DNA of 64,000 nucleotides, from the NCBI GenBank assembly GCA_045575975.1, contig JAZNFO010000014.1, positions 1 to 64,000 on the forward strand, in the 5' to 3' direction. The first letter of the stretch is position 1. Each line of letters opens with the position of its first letter. The stretch is from RGIG8709 sp045575975. Its GTDB lineage: Bacteria > Bacillota > Clostridia > Monoglobales > Monoglobaceae. Of the stretch, positions 15,798-24,445 are shown piece after piece. The notes beneath the pieces were generated by a model. That model was not told the origin of the DNA. It did no database searches and saw nothing but the letters and a program-made list of their open reading frames with translations. A program made the translations under genes and the position numbers.

Positions 15798-16433
15798 TTA
15801 TTTTTTGTTTTTGTCCGAAATTTTAAAGGAAAGACGCATAAGATTATCCCCTAAGTGAACATTTTCAATAACGGTATCATCTTCTGATGTAACCTCTGTG
15901 TATGAAAAGTTTAAAAAGGCTTTGATCCCAAACTTTTTAAGGTCTTTTATAACATCGTTCACACTATCTCTAGGAACGGCAATAATAGCCATTGTGGGTT
16001 TATTTTCCTTTATAAATTTTTCAGCGTCTTTGTAATCTGATATGGTTATATTCCGTATTTTCCCGCCAATCTTTTCAGGGTCTTTGTCGAAAATACCGAT
16101 AAGCTTAAAGCCTCTCTTTTCAAAATTTGTGTTAGTGGTAAAAGCCCGTCCGATATTTCCGGCACCAACTAAAATGGTGGTGTAGCCGTTGTGGATACCG
16201 AGAATAGAGGCTATTTCTCCGTAAAGGTATTCAACATTGTAGCCATATCCCTGTTGACCAAATCCCCCAAAGCAGTTAAAGTCCTGGCGGATTTGGGATG
16301 CGGTAAGTCCCATTTTTTTGCTTAAATCCTTGGAGGAAATTCGTTCAATGCCGTTGTCATGAAGCTCTCCCAGATATCTGTAATATCTTGGAAGACGGTT
16401 TATGACAGAAGCTGAAACTTTTTTTACTATCAT
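15798..16433 (-). CDS. rex: redox-sensing transcriptional repressor Rex
   Basis: A 211-aa NADH/NAD+-sensing repressor that controls fermentation and energy genes. The N-terminal winged helix contains ISSKDLSKKMGLTASQIRQD and the FGGFGQQGYGY linker. The Rossmann domain has GAGNIGRAF (about 92-100), the NAD(H) site. NADH binding releases Rex from its operators (TTGTNAANNNNTTNACAA-like). It sits 21 nt downstream of the aconitase gene and 18 nt upstream of ogg, an unusual setting that may tie its synthesis to the aconitase transcript. Confidence 0.96.
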   Translation of the reverse strand: MIVKKVSASVINRLPRYYRYLGELHDNGIERISSKDLSKKMGLTASQIRQDFNCFGGFGQQGYGYNVEYLYGEIASILGIHNGYTTILVGAGNIGRAFTTNTNFEKRGFKLIGIFDKDPEKIGGKIRNITISDYKDAEKFIKENKPTMAIIAVPRDSVNDVIKDLKKFGIKAFLNFSYTEVTSEDDTVIENVHLGDNLMRLSFKISDKNKK

Positions 16434-16454
16434 ATATTTACTCCTGTTTACTTC

Positions 16455-18386
16455 TTAGGCATTCTCTCTTGTAAAGTTTAAAAGCCCGCCTGCAAGCATA
16501 ATTTGTTTCTGGCGTTCTGAAAGGGTAATTTGTGTCGGTATTTCAATATTTTTTGTAATATTTTTAACAATAATTGTATCACCTGATAAAATTGTAGCTT
16601 TCATATTTTCAAGCTTTAATTCATCATCACGGTCGATTTTGTCATAATCATCTGGATTAACGAATGTAAGTGGCATAATGCCGTTATTTATAAGGTTTGC
16701 CATATGAATTCTTGCAAAGGATTTTGCAATAACAGCTTTAATTCCAAGATATAAAGGAACAAGAGCTGCGTGTTCTCTTGATGAACCCTGACCGTAGTTT
16801 GAACCTGCAATAATAAATCCGCCGCCAGCTTCCTTTGCTCTTTTTGAGAATTCACTGTCGCAGGATGAAAGGCAGTAATCAGAAAGATAAGGAATGTTTG
16901 AACGGTAAGGAAGAAGCTTGGCATTAGAAGGCATAATATGGTCAGTTGTTATGTTGTCTTCAACCTTTATAAGTGCATTTGCTTTTATTTCATCATTCAT
17001 TGAAACATTAACCGGGAATTCCTTAATGTTTGGACCTCTCACAACATCAACATCTGCTGAATTTTCAGCAGGAGGAACAACCATATTGTCATTAACCTTA
17101 AATTCTTTTGGCATTTCAAAGGAAATATCAACAGAATCTCCAAGCTCCATAGGATTTGTAAGAACACCTGTGATTGCAGAAACTGCAGCAACCTCAGGAC
17201 TTACAAGGTAAACACCTGCAGACATAGTGCCGCTTCTTCCGTAGAAATTACGGTTGTTTGTTCTGAGAGAAACAGCATCTGTTTTTGGTGATTGTCCCAT
17301 ACCAATACAAGGACCGCAGGCACTTTCCAAAATTCTTGCACCTGCATCAATCATATCGGCAAGAGCTCCGTTTTCTGCAAGCATATTTAAAACCTGTTTA
17401 GAACCCGGACCGATAACAAGGCTGACATCAGGATGAACAGTTTTTCCTTTAAGGATTTTTGCAGCCTTCATCATATCTGCATATGATGAGTTTGTGCAGC
17501 TTCCGATAAACACCTGGTCAATTTTAATTTTTCCAACACTGTCACAGGTTTCAACCGCATCAGGTGAATGAGGCTTTGCAACAAGAGGCACAAGCTCGTC
17601 TAAATTAACAGTTATTGTCTTGTCATAAACTGCATCTTCATCTGGGAATAATTCAACGAAGTCTTCTTCTCTCTTCTGAGCCTTTAAGAATTCCCTTGTT
17701 ATTTCATCACTTGGGAACAAAGAGGTTGTTGCACCATGTTCTGCACCCATATTTGTTATTGTTGCTCTTTCAGGAACAGAAAGCGTTTTAACGCCTTCCC
17801 CCGTGTATTCAAGAATATATCCAACGCCGCCTTTAACTGAAATCTGGCGGAGAACATCTAAGATAACATCTTTTGCAGTAACCCATTTTCTTAGCTTTCC
17901 TTTAAGTTCAACCCGCATAATTTTCGGCATAGTGATATAGTATGCACCGCCACCCATGGCAACAGCAACATCAAGACCGCCTGCACCAATAGCAAGCATA
18001 CCGATACCACCGCCTGTTGGGGTGTGACTGTCAGAGCCGAGAAGGGTTTTTCCTGGTTTACCAAATCGTTCAAGCTGAACCTGATGACAAATTCCGTTTC
18101 CTGGACGGGAGAAATATATTCCGTGCTTTGATGCAACGGTCTGAATATATTTGTGGTCATCAGCGTTTTCAAAACCTGCCTGAAGGGTGTTGTGGTCAAT
18201 ATATGCAACGGAGCGTTCAGTTTTAACTCTGTCAATGCCCATAGCTTCAAACTGAAGATATGCCATTGTTCCCGTTGAATCCTGGGTTAAAGTCTGGTCA
18301 ATCTTTATAGAAATTTCCTGTCCGGCAATCATTTCGCCTGAAACAAGATGATTTTTAATAATTTTCTGAGCAATTGTAAGTCCCAT
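16455..18386 (-). CDS. aconitate hydratase (short, about 640-aa type)
   Basis: A 643-aa aconitase isomerising citrate to isocitrate through a [4Fe-4S] cluster. Cluster cysteines are in GSCTNSSY and ESACGPCIGMG. The substrate-binding LLGSDSHTPTGGG motif and the C-terminal swivel domain segment GSNYGQGSSREHAAL are present. It is the compact clostridial type rather than the 900-aa AcnA. With the citrate synthase at the right end of the window, this supports an oxidative branch from citrate towards 2-oxoglutarate and glutamate. It heads an apparent acn-rex-ogg operon with a consensus promoter at 18421-18449. Confidence 0.95.
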   Translation of the reverse strand: MGLTIAQKIIKNHLVSGEMIAGQEISIKIDQTLTQDSTGTMAYLQFEAMGIDRVKTERSVAYIDHNTLQAGFENADDHKYIQTVASKHGIYFSRPGNGICHQVQLERFGKPGKTLLGSDSHTPTGGGIGMLAIGAGGLDVAVAMGGGAYYITMPKIMRVELKGKLRKWVTAKDVILDVLRQISVKGGVGYILEYTGEGVKTLSVPERATITNMGAEHGATTSLFPSDEITREFLKAQKREEDFVELFPDEDAVYDKTITVNLDELVPLVAKPHSPDAVETCDSVGKIKIDQVFIGSCTNSSYADMMKAAKILKGKTVHPDVSLVIGPGSKQVLNMLAENGALADMIDAGARILESACGPCIGMGQSPKTDAVSLRTNNRNFYGRSGTMSAGVYLVSPEVAAVSAITGVLTNPMELGDSVDISFEMPKEFKVNDNMVVPPAENSADVDVVRGPNIKEFPVNVSMNDEIKANALIKVEDNITTDHIMPSNAKLLPYRSNIPYLSDYCLSSCDSEFSKRAKEAGGGFIIAGSNYGQGSSREHAALVPLYLGIKAVIAKSFARIHMANLINNGIMPLTFVNPDDYDKIDRDDELKLENMKATILSGDTIIVKNITKNIEIPTQITLSERQKQIMLAGGLLNFTRENA

Positions 18387-18420
18387 TTCATAATTCTCCT
18401 ATTTTAAAATATATGTATAT

Positions 18421-18449
18421 ATTTTATACAAAACAGGGATTTTTGTCAA
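18421..18449 (-). promoter_or_regulatory. promoter of the aconitase operon
   Basis: On the minus strand TTGACA (18444-18449), 17-nt spacer, TAAAAT (18421-18426), leaving about a 25-nt leader with AGGAGAATT before the ATG. Confidence 0.75.
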
Positions 18450-18512
18450 TAACCCATTTTGTACAATTATTATTGCTCTAAATCAAAAATTACCAAATTA
18501 TTATACAAACAA

Positions 18513-18534
18513 GTCATAATATGACACTATAGTG
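18513..18534. promoter_or_regulatory. tandem palindromes between aconitase and ruvX
   Basis: GTCATA-A-TATGAC (18513-18525) is immediately followed by the perfect 10-bp palindrome CACTATAGTG (18525-18534). They lie between two divergent promoters, where an operator for either gene would be expected. The regulator is unknown. Confidence 0.35.
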
Positions 18535-18558
18535 CATCTGTTCGACAATTAAAGGCTA

Positions 18559-18586
18559 TTGACAAATCAAAAAAATATGATAAACT
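18559..18586 (+). promoter_or_regulatory. promoter of ruvX
   Basis: TTGACA (18559-18564) and TAAACT (18581-18586) with a 16-nt spacer, 31 nt upstream of the ruvX start codon. Confidence 0.65.
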
Positions 18587-18617
18587 TGTATTAAAACAAA
18601 ATAAAGGAAAAACAAAA

Positions 18618-19022
18618 ATGATTTTAGGGATTGATTATGGCAATGCAAGAACAGGCTTTGCAATTTCGGAAAACGGATTTATAGCGGGAACTCTTGAAAC
18701 CTTTGCTGAAAAGAATATGAATAAGGTGGCAGAGCACGCGGCAGAGCTTGTGTTGAATCATAATATTGACAGGATTGTGGTGGGACTCCCAAAGAATATG
18801 GACGGAAGCATTGGTGACAGCGGAAAGAAAGCAAAGAGGCTTGCAAAAATGATTAAAGAGCTGACCGGTGTGAAAATCGTATTGTGGGATGAAAGACTGA
18901 CAACTGTTTCTGCACATAATCTTATGAATGAAACAAATGTCCGTGGACAGAAAAGAAAAGACAGTGTTGATAAAATTGCGGCAGCGTTTATTCTTCAAAG
19001 TTATCTTGATAGCTTGAATTAA
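18618..19022 (+). CDS. ruvX: putative pre-16S rRNA nuclease / Holliday junction resolvase RuvX (YqgF)
   Basis: A 134-aa RNase H-fold protein of the YqgF family. In E. coli it takes part in 16S rRNA 5'-end maturation, and the family is also annotated as a Holliday junction resolvase. Catalytic acidic residues lie in ILGIDYGNARTGFAIS, LWDERLTT and DSVDKIAAAFIL. GLPKNMDGS is the typical central motif. AAAGGAAA precedes the ATG. It is followed after 35 nt by the DUF1292 gene, the usual Firmicutes order; alaS and yrzL, its common partners, are not adjacent. Confidence 0.93.
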   Translation: MILGIDYGNARTGFAISENGFIAGTLETFAEKNMNKVAEHAAELVLNHNIDRIVVGLPKNMDGSIGDSGKKAKRLAKMIKELTGVKIVLWDERLTTVSAHNLMNETNVRGQKRKDSVDKIAAAFILQSYLDSLN

Positions 19023-19057
19023 TGTGTTTTTCCTGAAAAAATAAAAGGAGAATTATT

Positions 19058-19375
19058 ATGTCTGAAAATTATGAAAACAAGAATATTGAAAATATTGATG
19101 AGGAAGAATTTTTAATTGACCTTTTTGATGAAGACGGAAATAAACAAACCTTTGTTCATCTTGACACAGTTAAGGTAGGAGAGGCAGAATATGTTATCTG
19201 CGTTCCTGATGTTGAGGTTGAGGATGATGAAGTTGAGGAAGTTGTTATCTTAAAGATGGAAAAAGATGAGGATGGGGAATATATCCTTGTTGCTGAAGAG
19301 GATGAAGATATTCTTGACAGGGCATATGAAATCTTCAGGGAAAGAAATGAAGAAGATTTTGATTGGGTGGATTAA
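19058..19375 (+). CDS. DUF1292 family acidic protein
   Basis: A 105-aa highly acidic protein of the DUF1292 family (Bacillus YrzB relatives), found almost always next to ruvX/yqgF in Firmicutes. The pattern of alternating hydrophobic strand and acidic run, with EYVICVPDVE and EYILVAEEDED, is typical. No catalytic motif is visible and the function is unknown. AAAGGAG precedes the start and a terminator follows directly, so it ends the ruvX transcript. Confidence 0.85.
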   Translation: MSENYENKNIENIDEEEFLIDLFDEDGNKQTFVHLDTVKVGEAEYVICVPDVEVEDDEVEEVVILKMEKDEDGEYILVAEEDEDILDRAYEIFRERNEEDFDWVD

Positions 19376-19382
19376 TTATTAT

Positions 19383-19411
19383 AAAAAAACAGTCTCTCTG
19401 ACTGTTTTTTT
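19383..19411 (+). terminator. terminator after the DUF1292 gene
   Basis: AAAAAAACAGTC pairs with GACTGTTTTTTT around TCTCT, starting 8 nt after the stop codon. The T run is followed closely by the tcdA ribosome site, so tcdA is either read through or has a promoter I could not identify. Confidence 0.85.
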
Positions 19412-19427
19412 AGTTAGAGGATAAGTT

Positions 19428-20138
19428 ATGTTAAATCAATTTTCAAGAACAGAGCTGCTTATCGGTAAAGAGGCAATGGAAATTCTCAAAAAATCGAGAG
19501 TTGCGGTCTTTGGTATAGGCGGAGTGGGCGGACATGCTGTTGAAGCTCTTGCCAGGAGCGGAGTGGGAACACTTGATATTATTGATGATGATAAGGTGAG
19601 TATCACCAATATAAACAGACAGCTTTTTGCAACCTTAAGTTCGGTTGATGAATATAAGGTTGATGTGGCAAAAAAAAGAATAGAAGATATTAACCCTGAA
19701 TGCATCGTCAATGTATACAAGACCTTTTATTCTGCAGATAATTCAGGAGAGTTTGACTTTTCTGTGTATGATTATGTCGTTGATGCAATTGATTCTGTTT
19801 CTTCAAAAATAGAATTGATTATGAAGGCAGATGAAAAAGGCACAAAAATAATCAGCTCTATGGGAGCAGGAAATAAGCTTGATGCAGCGAAGTTTGAAGT
19901 TTCTGATATTTATAAAACCTCGGTTTGTCCTCTTGCAAGAGTTATGCGATATGAACTTAAAAAGAGAGGTATAAAAAAATTAAAGGTTGTCTATTCGAAG
20001 GAAGAGCCGATTAAGCCCTGTGAAAGCGGGGAAAAGGTAGAAGGAAAAAGACAGATTCCCGGAAGTGTTGCTTTTGTTCCGTCAGTTGCAGGACTTATAA
20101 TAGCAGGCGAGGTAATAAAAGATTTAATAAGAAAATAA
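19428..20138 (+). CDS. tcdA: tRNA threonylcarbamoyladenosine dehydratase (TcdA, ThiF/E1-like)
   Basis: A 236-aa E1-like ATP-dependent enzyme that cyclises t6A37 to ct6A in tRNA. The N-terminal nucleotide-binding segment is VFGIGGVGGHAVEALARSG (about 28-46). DDDKVSITNINRQLFA and YVVDAIDSVSSKIELI follow the family pattern, and DISDIYKT-like and CPLARVMRYELKKRG segments identify TcdA rather than ThiF or MoeB. Together with tsaE/tsaB, the window contains three genes of the same tRNA modification. The stop codon lies inside the downstream bidirectional hairpin. Confidence 0.92.
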   Translation: MLNQFSRTELLIGKEAMEILKKSRVAVFGIGGVGGHAVEALARSGVGTLDIIDDDKVSITNINRQLFATLSSVDEYKVDVAKKRIEDINPECIVNVYKTFYSADNSGEFDFSVYDYVVDAIDSVSSKIELIMKADEKGTKIISSMGAGNKLDAAKFEVSDIYKTSVCPLARVMRYELKKRGIKKLKVVYSKEEPIKPCESGEKVEGKRQIPGSVAFVPSVAGLIIAGEVIKDLIRK

Positions 20139-20161
20139 GGATTGTCACAGCAATCCTTATT
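20134..20161. terminator. bidirectional terminator between tcdA and nfnB
   Basis: AATAAGGATTG (20134-20144) pairs perfectly with CAATCCTTATT (20151-20161) around a 6-nt loop. It includes the tcdA stop codon and ends 6 nt before the end of the convergent nfnB gene. Confidence 0.8.
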
Positions 20162-20167
20162 TTCTTA

Positions 20168-21565
20168 TTAAAATGTTTCTTTGCTTTTTAAATACTGGTC
20201 AATGGCATTTGCTGCTTTTTTTCCGGCACCCATTGCAAGAATAACAGTAGCAGCACCTGTTACAACATCACCACCTGCATAAACGCCTTCAATTGATGTT
20301 TCACCATTGCTTCCTTTTGTGATTATACAGCCGTGACGGTTTGTTTCAAGTTCAGGAGTGGTGTTTTTAATAAGGGGATTTGGGGATGTTCCGATTGACA
20401 TAATAACAGAATCAATATCCAGTATAAATTCAGAATCCTTTTTCTCATATGGACTTCTTCTTCCTGACTCATCAGGTTCTCCAAGCTCCATTTTTATACA
20501 TTCCATACTTGTAACAAAGTTGTTTTCATCTCCTAAAATCTTTTTAGGATTAGTGAGAGTCAAAAATTCAATGCCCTCTTCCATAGCGTGTTCTATTTCT
20601 TCATTTCTTGCGGGAATTTCTTCAATGCCTCTTCTGTAAACTATATAAACTTTTTCGGCACCAAGTCTCAGAGCACAGCGGGCAGAATCCATTGCAACAT
20701 TTCCTCCGCCAACAACGGCAACTTTTTTTGCTTTCAGGATTGGAGTGTGGCTGTTTTCCTCATATGCTTTCATAAGGTTTATTCTTGTTAAAAATTCATT
20801 AGCAGAATAAACCCCGTTTAAATTTTCCCCTTCAATATTCATAAACTTTGGAAGGCCTGCTCCTGTTCCAATGAAAACGGCATCAAACTCATAGTTTAAA
20901 AGTTCATCAATGGAGAAAACTTTCCCAACTATCATATTTGTTTTGATTTTAACGCCCATAGATTTGAGCTTTTCTATTTCTTTTTTTACTATTTCCTTTG
21001 GAAGTCTGAATTCGGGAATACCGTAAACCAGAACACCTCCTGCTGTGTGAAGGGCCTCAAAAACAGTAACATCATAACCAAATCTTGCAAGGTCTCCCGC
21101 ACAGGTAAGACCTGCAGGTCCTGAGCCGATAACAGCAACTTTTTTTCCGTTAGACTGTGGAGCAGAAATTTCTTCTTTTGAATTTTTCATATGCCAGTCT
21201 GCAACAAATCTCTCTAATCTTCCGATTGCAACGGGTTCGCATTTTAATCCGCGAACACATTTCATCTCGCATTGTGTTTCCTGTGGACAAACTCGTCCGC
21301 AAACTGCAGGAAGAGAGCTTTGCTTAGTCAGTATTTCATATGCTCCCTCAAAATCTTCTATAGCGACTTTGCTTATAAACCCCGGAATATCAATGGAAAC
21401 AGGGCAAGCTGAAGTGCAGGGTTTGTTTTTGCAGTTAAGGCAACGCTTTGCTTCGTTCACAGCTTCTTCTTTTGTATATCCAAGTGAAACCTCGCTAAAG
21501 GTTTTTATTCTTTCCTTTGGGTTTAAAACCTGCATAGGTGTTTTTTTAATAGACATATTAGGCAT
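20168..21565 (-). CDS. NfnB / GltD-like NADPH oxidoreductase subunit
   Basis: A 465-aa flavoprotein of the glutamate synthase small-subunit family. The N-terminal Fe-S domain has CLNCKNKPCTSACPV and CGRVCPQETQCE (two [4Fe-4S] clusters). Two Rossmann motifs follow: GSGPAGLTCAGDLARFG for FAD and VGGGNVAMDSARCALRLG for NADP(H). Near the C-terminus is the FAD-binding YAGGDVVTGAATVILAMGAGKKAA. It follows the alpha subunit by 4 nt. This pair is the electron-bifurcating NADH-dependent ferredoxin:NADP+ oxidoreductase (Nfn) of anaerobes; the older label is homotetrameric glutamate synthase GltA. No gltB-type large subunit is present, which favours Nfn. Confidence 0.9.
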   Translation of the reverse strand: MPNMSIKKTPMQVLNPKERIKTFSEVSLGYTKEEAVNEAKRCLNCKNKPCTSACPVSIDIPGFISKVAIEDFEGAYEILTKQSSLPAVCGRVCPQETQCEMKCVRGLKCEPVAIGRLERFVADWHMKNSKEEISAPQSNGKKVAVIGSGPAGLTCAGDLARFGYDVTVFEALHTAGGVLVYGIPEFRLPKEIVKKEIEKLKSMGVKIKTNMIVGKVFSIDELLNYEFDAVFIGTGAGLPKFMNIEGENLNGVYSANEFLTRINLMKAYEENSHTPILKAKKVAVVGGGNVAMDSARCALRLGAEKVYIVYRRGIEEIPARNEEIEHAMEEGIEFLTLTNPKKILGDENNFVTSMECIKMELGEPDESGRRSPYEKKDSEFILDIDSVIMSIGTSPNPLIKNTTPELETNRHGCIITKGSNGETSIEGVYAGGDVVTGAATVILAMGAGKKAANAIDQYLKSKETF

Positions 21566-21569
21566 GGGC

Positions 21570-22412
21570 TTAAACCTCCTTTTGCTTTAACAAATTGCAA
21601 TATTCATCGTGTTTTTTTCCTTCAAAATCTCTATACATGGAGCTTCTTCTAATAGCCTCATCGAAATCAACAAGATGCCCGTCAAAGTCAGGCCCGTCAA
21701 CGCAGGCAAACTTCACTTTTCCACCAACGGTGAGACGGCATCCACCGCACATACCTGTTCCATCAATCATAATCGGATTCATAGAAACTGTAGTTTTAAC
21801 TCCATATTCTTTTGTCAGGAGTGAAACAAATTTCATCATAACAAGGGGACCTATTGCTATAACCTCGTCATAGTTTTCTTTGTTTTCTATAAGAGTTTTA
21901 AGAGCGTCTGTAACAAGACCTTTTTCACCATAGGAACCGTCATCTGTCATAATAAAAAATTTGTTGCTGACTTTTTCAAATTCTTTTTCCAGAATAACAA
22001 GATCTTTGTTTCTGAAGCCGACTATGGTATGAACTTCACTGCCGTTTTCATAAAGTGCTTTTGCAACGGGGTAGGCAATGGCAGAGCCAACACCGCCGCC
22101 GATAACAGCAACTTTTTTAAGATTGTTGATTTCTGTGGGTTTTCCAAGGGGACCTGCAAAATCAGGAATAAAATCGCCCTCTTTTAATGTATTTAATATC
22201 TGTGTTGTTTTTCCCACAACCTGAAAAATTATAGTAATTGTACCAAGCTTTCTGTCGTAGTCTGCAATTGTAAGAGGAATGCGTTCACCGTCATCTGTTG
22301 CACGGAGAATAATAAACTGTCCCGCCAAAGCTTTTTTCGCAATTTGCGGGGCATCTATAACCATTTTTGTAACAGCCTGATTAAGAGGTGTTTTTTCTAA
22401 GATTTTAAACAT
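21570..22412 (-). CDS. NfnA / ferredoxin-NADP+ reductase alpha subunit (SudB-like)
   Basis: A 280-aa FAD and [2Fe-2S] protein of the dihydroorotate dehydrogenase electron-transfer subunit family. The FAD domain (about 1-95) is followed by an NAD-binding domain with VIGGGVGSAIAYPVAKAL. A C-terminal iron-sulfur motif is in GTGMCGGCRLTVGGKVKFACVDGP. The start at 22412 begins MFKILEK, as in homologues, behind AAGGAGG. An in-frame ATG at 22433, directly at the foot of the hairpin 22432-22460, would add seven residues. With NfnB it couples NADH, NADPH and ferredoxin pools. Confidence 0.9.
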   Translation of the reverse strand: MFKILEKTPLNQAVTKMVIDAPQIAKKALAGQFIILRATDDGERIPLTIADYDRKLGTITIIFQVVGKTTQILNTLKEGDFIPDFAGPLGKPTEINNLKKVAVIGGGVGSAIAYPVAKALYENGSEVHTIVGFRNKDLVILEKEFEKVSNKFFIMTDDGSYGEKGLVTDALKTLIENKENYDEVIAIGPLVMMKFVSLLTKEYGVKTTVSMNPIMIDGTGMCGGCRLTVGGKVKFACVDGPDFDGHLVDFDEAIRRSSMYRDFEGKKHDEYCNLLKQKEV

Positions 22413-22431
22413 AAAAGTCCTCCTTAAAATC

Positions 22432-22460
22432 ATACACCTTAAGGCCTCCTTAAGGTGTAT
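22432..22460 (-). promoter_or_regulatory. 13-bp hairpin in the nfnA leader
   Basis: ATACACCTTAAGG pairs perfectly with CCTTAAGGTGTAT around a 3-nt loop, between the Na/Pi cotransporter stop and nfnA. On the minus strand it contains an AAGGAGG in arm and loop and is followed by ATGATTTTAAGG. The T run is weak, so it could be a terminator of the upstream gene, an RNA-stability hairpin or a translational control element. Confidence 0.5.
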
Positions 22461-22469
22461 TTCTTTGCT

Positions 22470-24227
22470 TTAAATCTTATATTTGTTAACAAAGTAATCG
22501 TATTTTTCAAAGAATTCATTTTCGCCGTCGTTCTTAACATGGCTTAAGTAATCGTGAGTTTCAAAAAGGTCTGTTTTAAGACTTAAGATACATGCTGCGA
22601 TGTTTGAACAATGGTCGGAAATTCTCTCGTAGTTTGTGAGAAGGTCTGAAAGAATGAAACCATATTCCATTGTGCATTCACCTTCTCTGAGCCTGATAAC
22701 ATGGTTGTTCTTAATTGATTTTTTAAGTCTGTCGATTGTCTGTTCAAGAGGTTCAACACTTTTTGCAAGCTCTGCATCATTATAAGCAAATGAAGTTTTT
22801 GTGATTTCAATTATTTCGCAAACAGCACTCTTTAAAACCTTTGTTTCTTTCTTAGCATTAGCAGAGAATGAAACGCCTTTTTCATTAATTTCAAGAGCAG
22901 TTTTTGCAAGGTTAACCGCATGGTCGGATATTCTCTCTATATCTCCGATCATATGAAGAAGCTCAGTAACATTTTTACCGTCCTGACTTGTTAGCTCCTG
23001 AGTTGCAAGCTTAACAAGGTAAGAACCGATTTTATCTTCGTATCTGTCAACAACACCCTCGATTTTCTTAATGTTTTCAAATGTCTTCATATCAAAGCTT
23101 TCGGTGATGTTTGCAGCATCAATAACGGATGAAGCGGTCATTTCAAGCATCTCATTAACTAATTGACGGCATTTGTCAATAGCGAAAACAGGAAGAGTTA
23201 AGAATCTTTCGTCAAGAGCAGATAAGCTGTCTTCAAATGTATCGTCATCTGAATTTCCTTTAATTGTTTTAACAGCCAGTTTTTCAATAAGGCTGCAGAA
23301 AGGAATTAATATTACCGTGGAAATAATATTGAAAAGTGTGTGAATAACCGCGATTGAAACAACATCAACATGGTCGTTCATAAATTCAAAACCAATAAAT
23401 GCATTTAACAGATAAAATGCAACAGAAACAACAACAACGCCGATAATTTTAATGTAAAGGCAGGAAAAAGCAACTCGTTTTGAATTAATATTTCCGTTTA
23501 AGGAAGAAATAATAGGAGTAATTGTTGTTCCTATATTCTGACCGAGGATAATGGGTATTGCCGTTGAATATGGAATTGCACCTGTTATGGAAAGAGCCTG
23601 TAAAATACCAACGGATGCAGATGAACTTTGAATTATTGCTGTCAGGATAGTACCTGATAATATACCCATAATGGGATTTGAGAACATAACAAGGATTTGT
23701 TTGAATGATTCACTGTCCTTAAGACCTGAAACACTGTCGCTCATAAAATCCATTCCAAACATTAAAATTGCAAAACCAACAAGAATTTCGCCAATGTTCT
23801 TTTTCTTGTCTCTTTTTGCTGTCATTATCATAAGAACACCGATGCCTGCAAGAAGAGGAGTGAATGAGGACGGTTTAAAAAGCTTAACAATAAAACTTTC
23901 ACCGCTAAGACCTGTTAAACTGAGTATCCAGGCGGTAACAGTTGTTCCCACATTTGCACCCATTATAATGCTTATTGTTTGTGAAAGCTTCATAATACCA
24001 GAGTTAACAAAACCAACAAGCATAACGGTTGACGCAGAAGATGACTGAATAATTGCTGTAACAACAAGACCTAAAATAAAGCCTTTGAAACGGTTTGCAG
24101 TAAGCTTTCCGAGTATGCCTTCAAGCTTGCTTCCTGAAAGTTTTTTAAGTCCTTCGCCCATCATATCCATTCCGTAAAGGAAAAGGGCAAGACCGCCGAT
24201 TAAAGTCAGAATTTCAAAAAAATCCAT
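22470..24227 (-). CDS. Na/Pi cotransporter family protein with PhoU-like tail
   Basis: A 585-aa membrane protein. The N-terminal half (about 1-310) contains two inverted Na_Pi_cotrans repeats with the signature QSSSASTVMLVGFV and QSSSASVGILQALS segments; the C-terminal 230 residues form a PhoU-like helical domain. It probably takes up phosphate with Na+ or guards against phosphate overload. The ATG at 24227 has AAGGAGA before it and starts directly at the first membrane helix; the longer frame to 24284 would begin in the promoter's -10 region. It has its own promoter. Confidence 0.9.
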   Translation of the reverse strand: MDFFEILTLIGGLALFLYGMDMMGEGLKKLSGSKLEGILGKLTANRFKGFILGLVVTAIIQSSSASTVMLVGFVNSGIMKLSQTISIIMGANVGTTVTAWILSLTGLSGESFIVKLFKPSSFTPLLAGIGVLMIMTAKRDKKKNIGEILVGFAILMFGMDFMSDSVSGLKDSESFKQILVMFSNPIMGILSGTILTAIIQSSSASVGILQALSITGAIPYSTAIPIILGQNIGTTITPIISSLNGNINSKRVAFSCLYIKIIGVVVVSVAFYLLNAFIGFEFMNDHVDVVSIAVIHTLFNIISTVILIPFCSLIEKLAVKTIKGNSDDDTFEDSLSALDERFLTLPVFAIDKCRQLVNEMLEMTASSVIDAANITESFDMKTFENIKKIEGVVDRYEDKIGSYLVKLATQELTSQDGKNVTELLHMIGDIERISDHAVNLAKTALEINEKGVSFSANAKKETKVLKSAVCEIIEITKTSFAYNDAELAKSVEPLEQTIDRLKKSIKNNHVIRLREGECTMEYGFILSDLLTNYERISDHCSNIAACILSLKTDLFETHDYLSHVKNDGENEFFEKYDYFVNKYKI

Positions 24228-24268
24228 AGTTTTCTCCTTGTAATCAAATTGTAATATTTCATATTTAA

Positions 24269-24297
24269 ATAATAACATATGCAAAAAAATCTGTCAA
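24269..24297 (-). promoter_or_regulatory. promoter of the Na/Pi cotransporter gene
   Basis: Minus-strand TTGACA (24292-24297), 17-nt spacer, TATTAT (24269-24274), about 40 nt upstream of the start at 24227. The remainder of the 218-bp divergent region to typA shows no other structure I can support. Confidence 0.75.
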
Positions 24298-24445
24298 GAA
24301 TGATGTGGTTCTCTTAAAGAGATTTTATTTTACAAAAAATAAGAAAAAACAATAAAAAAATTTGTAAATGTTAACATATACACAAATGATAAAAAAAGTG
24401 TTAAAATTAAAAGATATTTGATAAAAAGGAAAGAATGGAGTTTCT

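Noticed and set aside
20168..22412. Glutamate synthase (GOGAT) as the function of the GltD-like pair
   Set aside because: There is no large glutaminase/synthase subunit, and the partner is a DHOD-type FAD/[2Fe-2S] protein, which defines Nfn rather than GOGAT.
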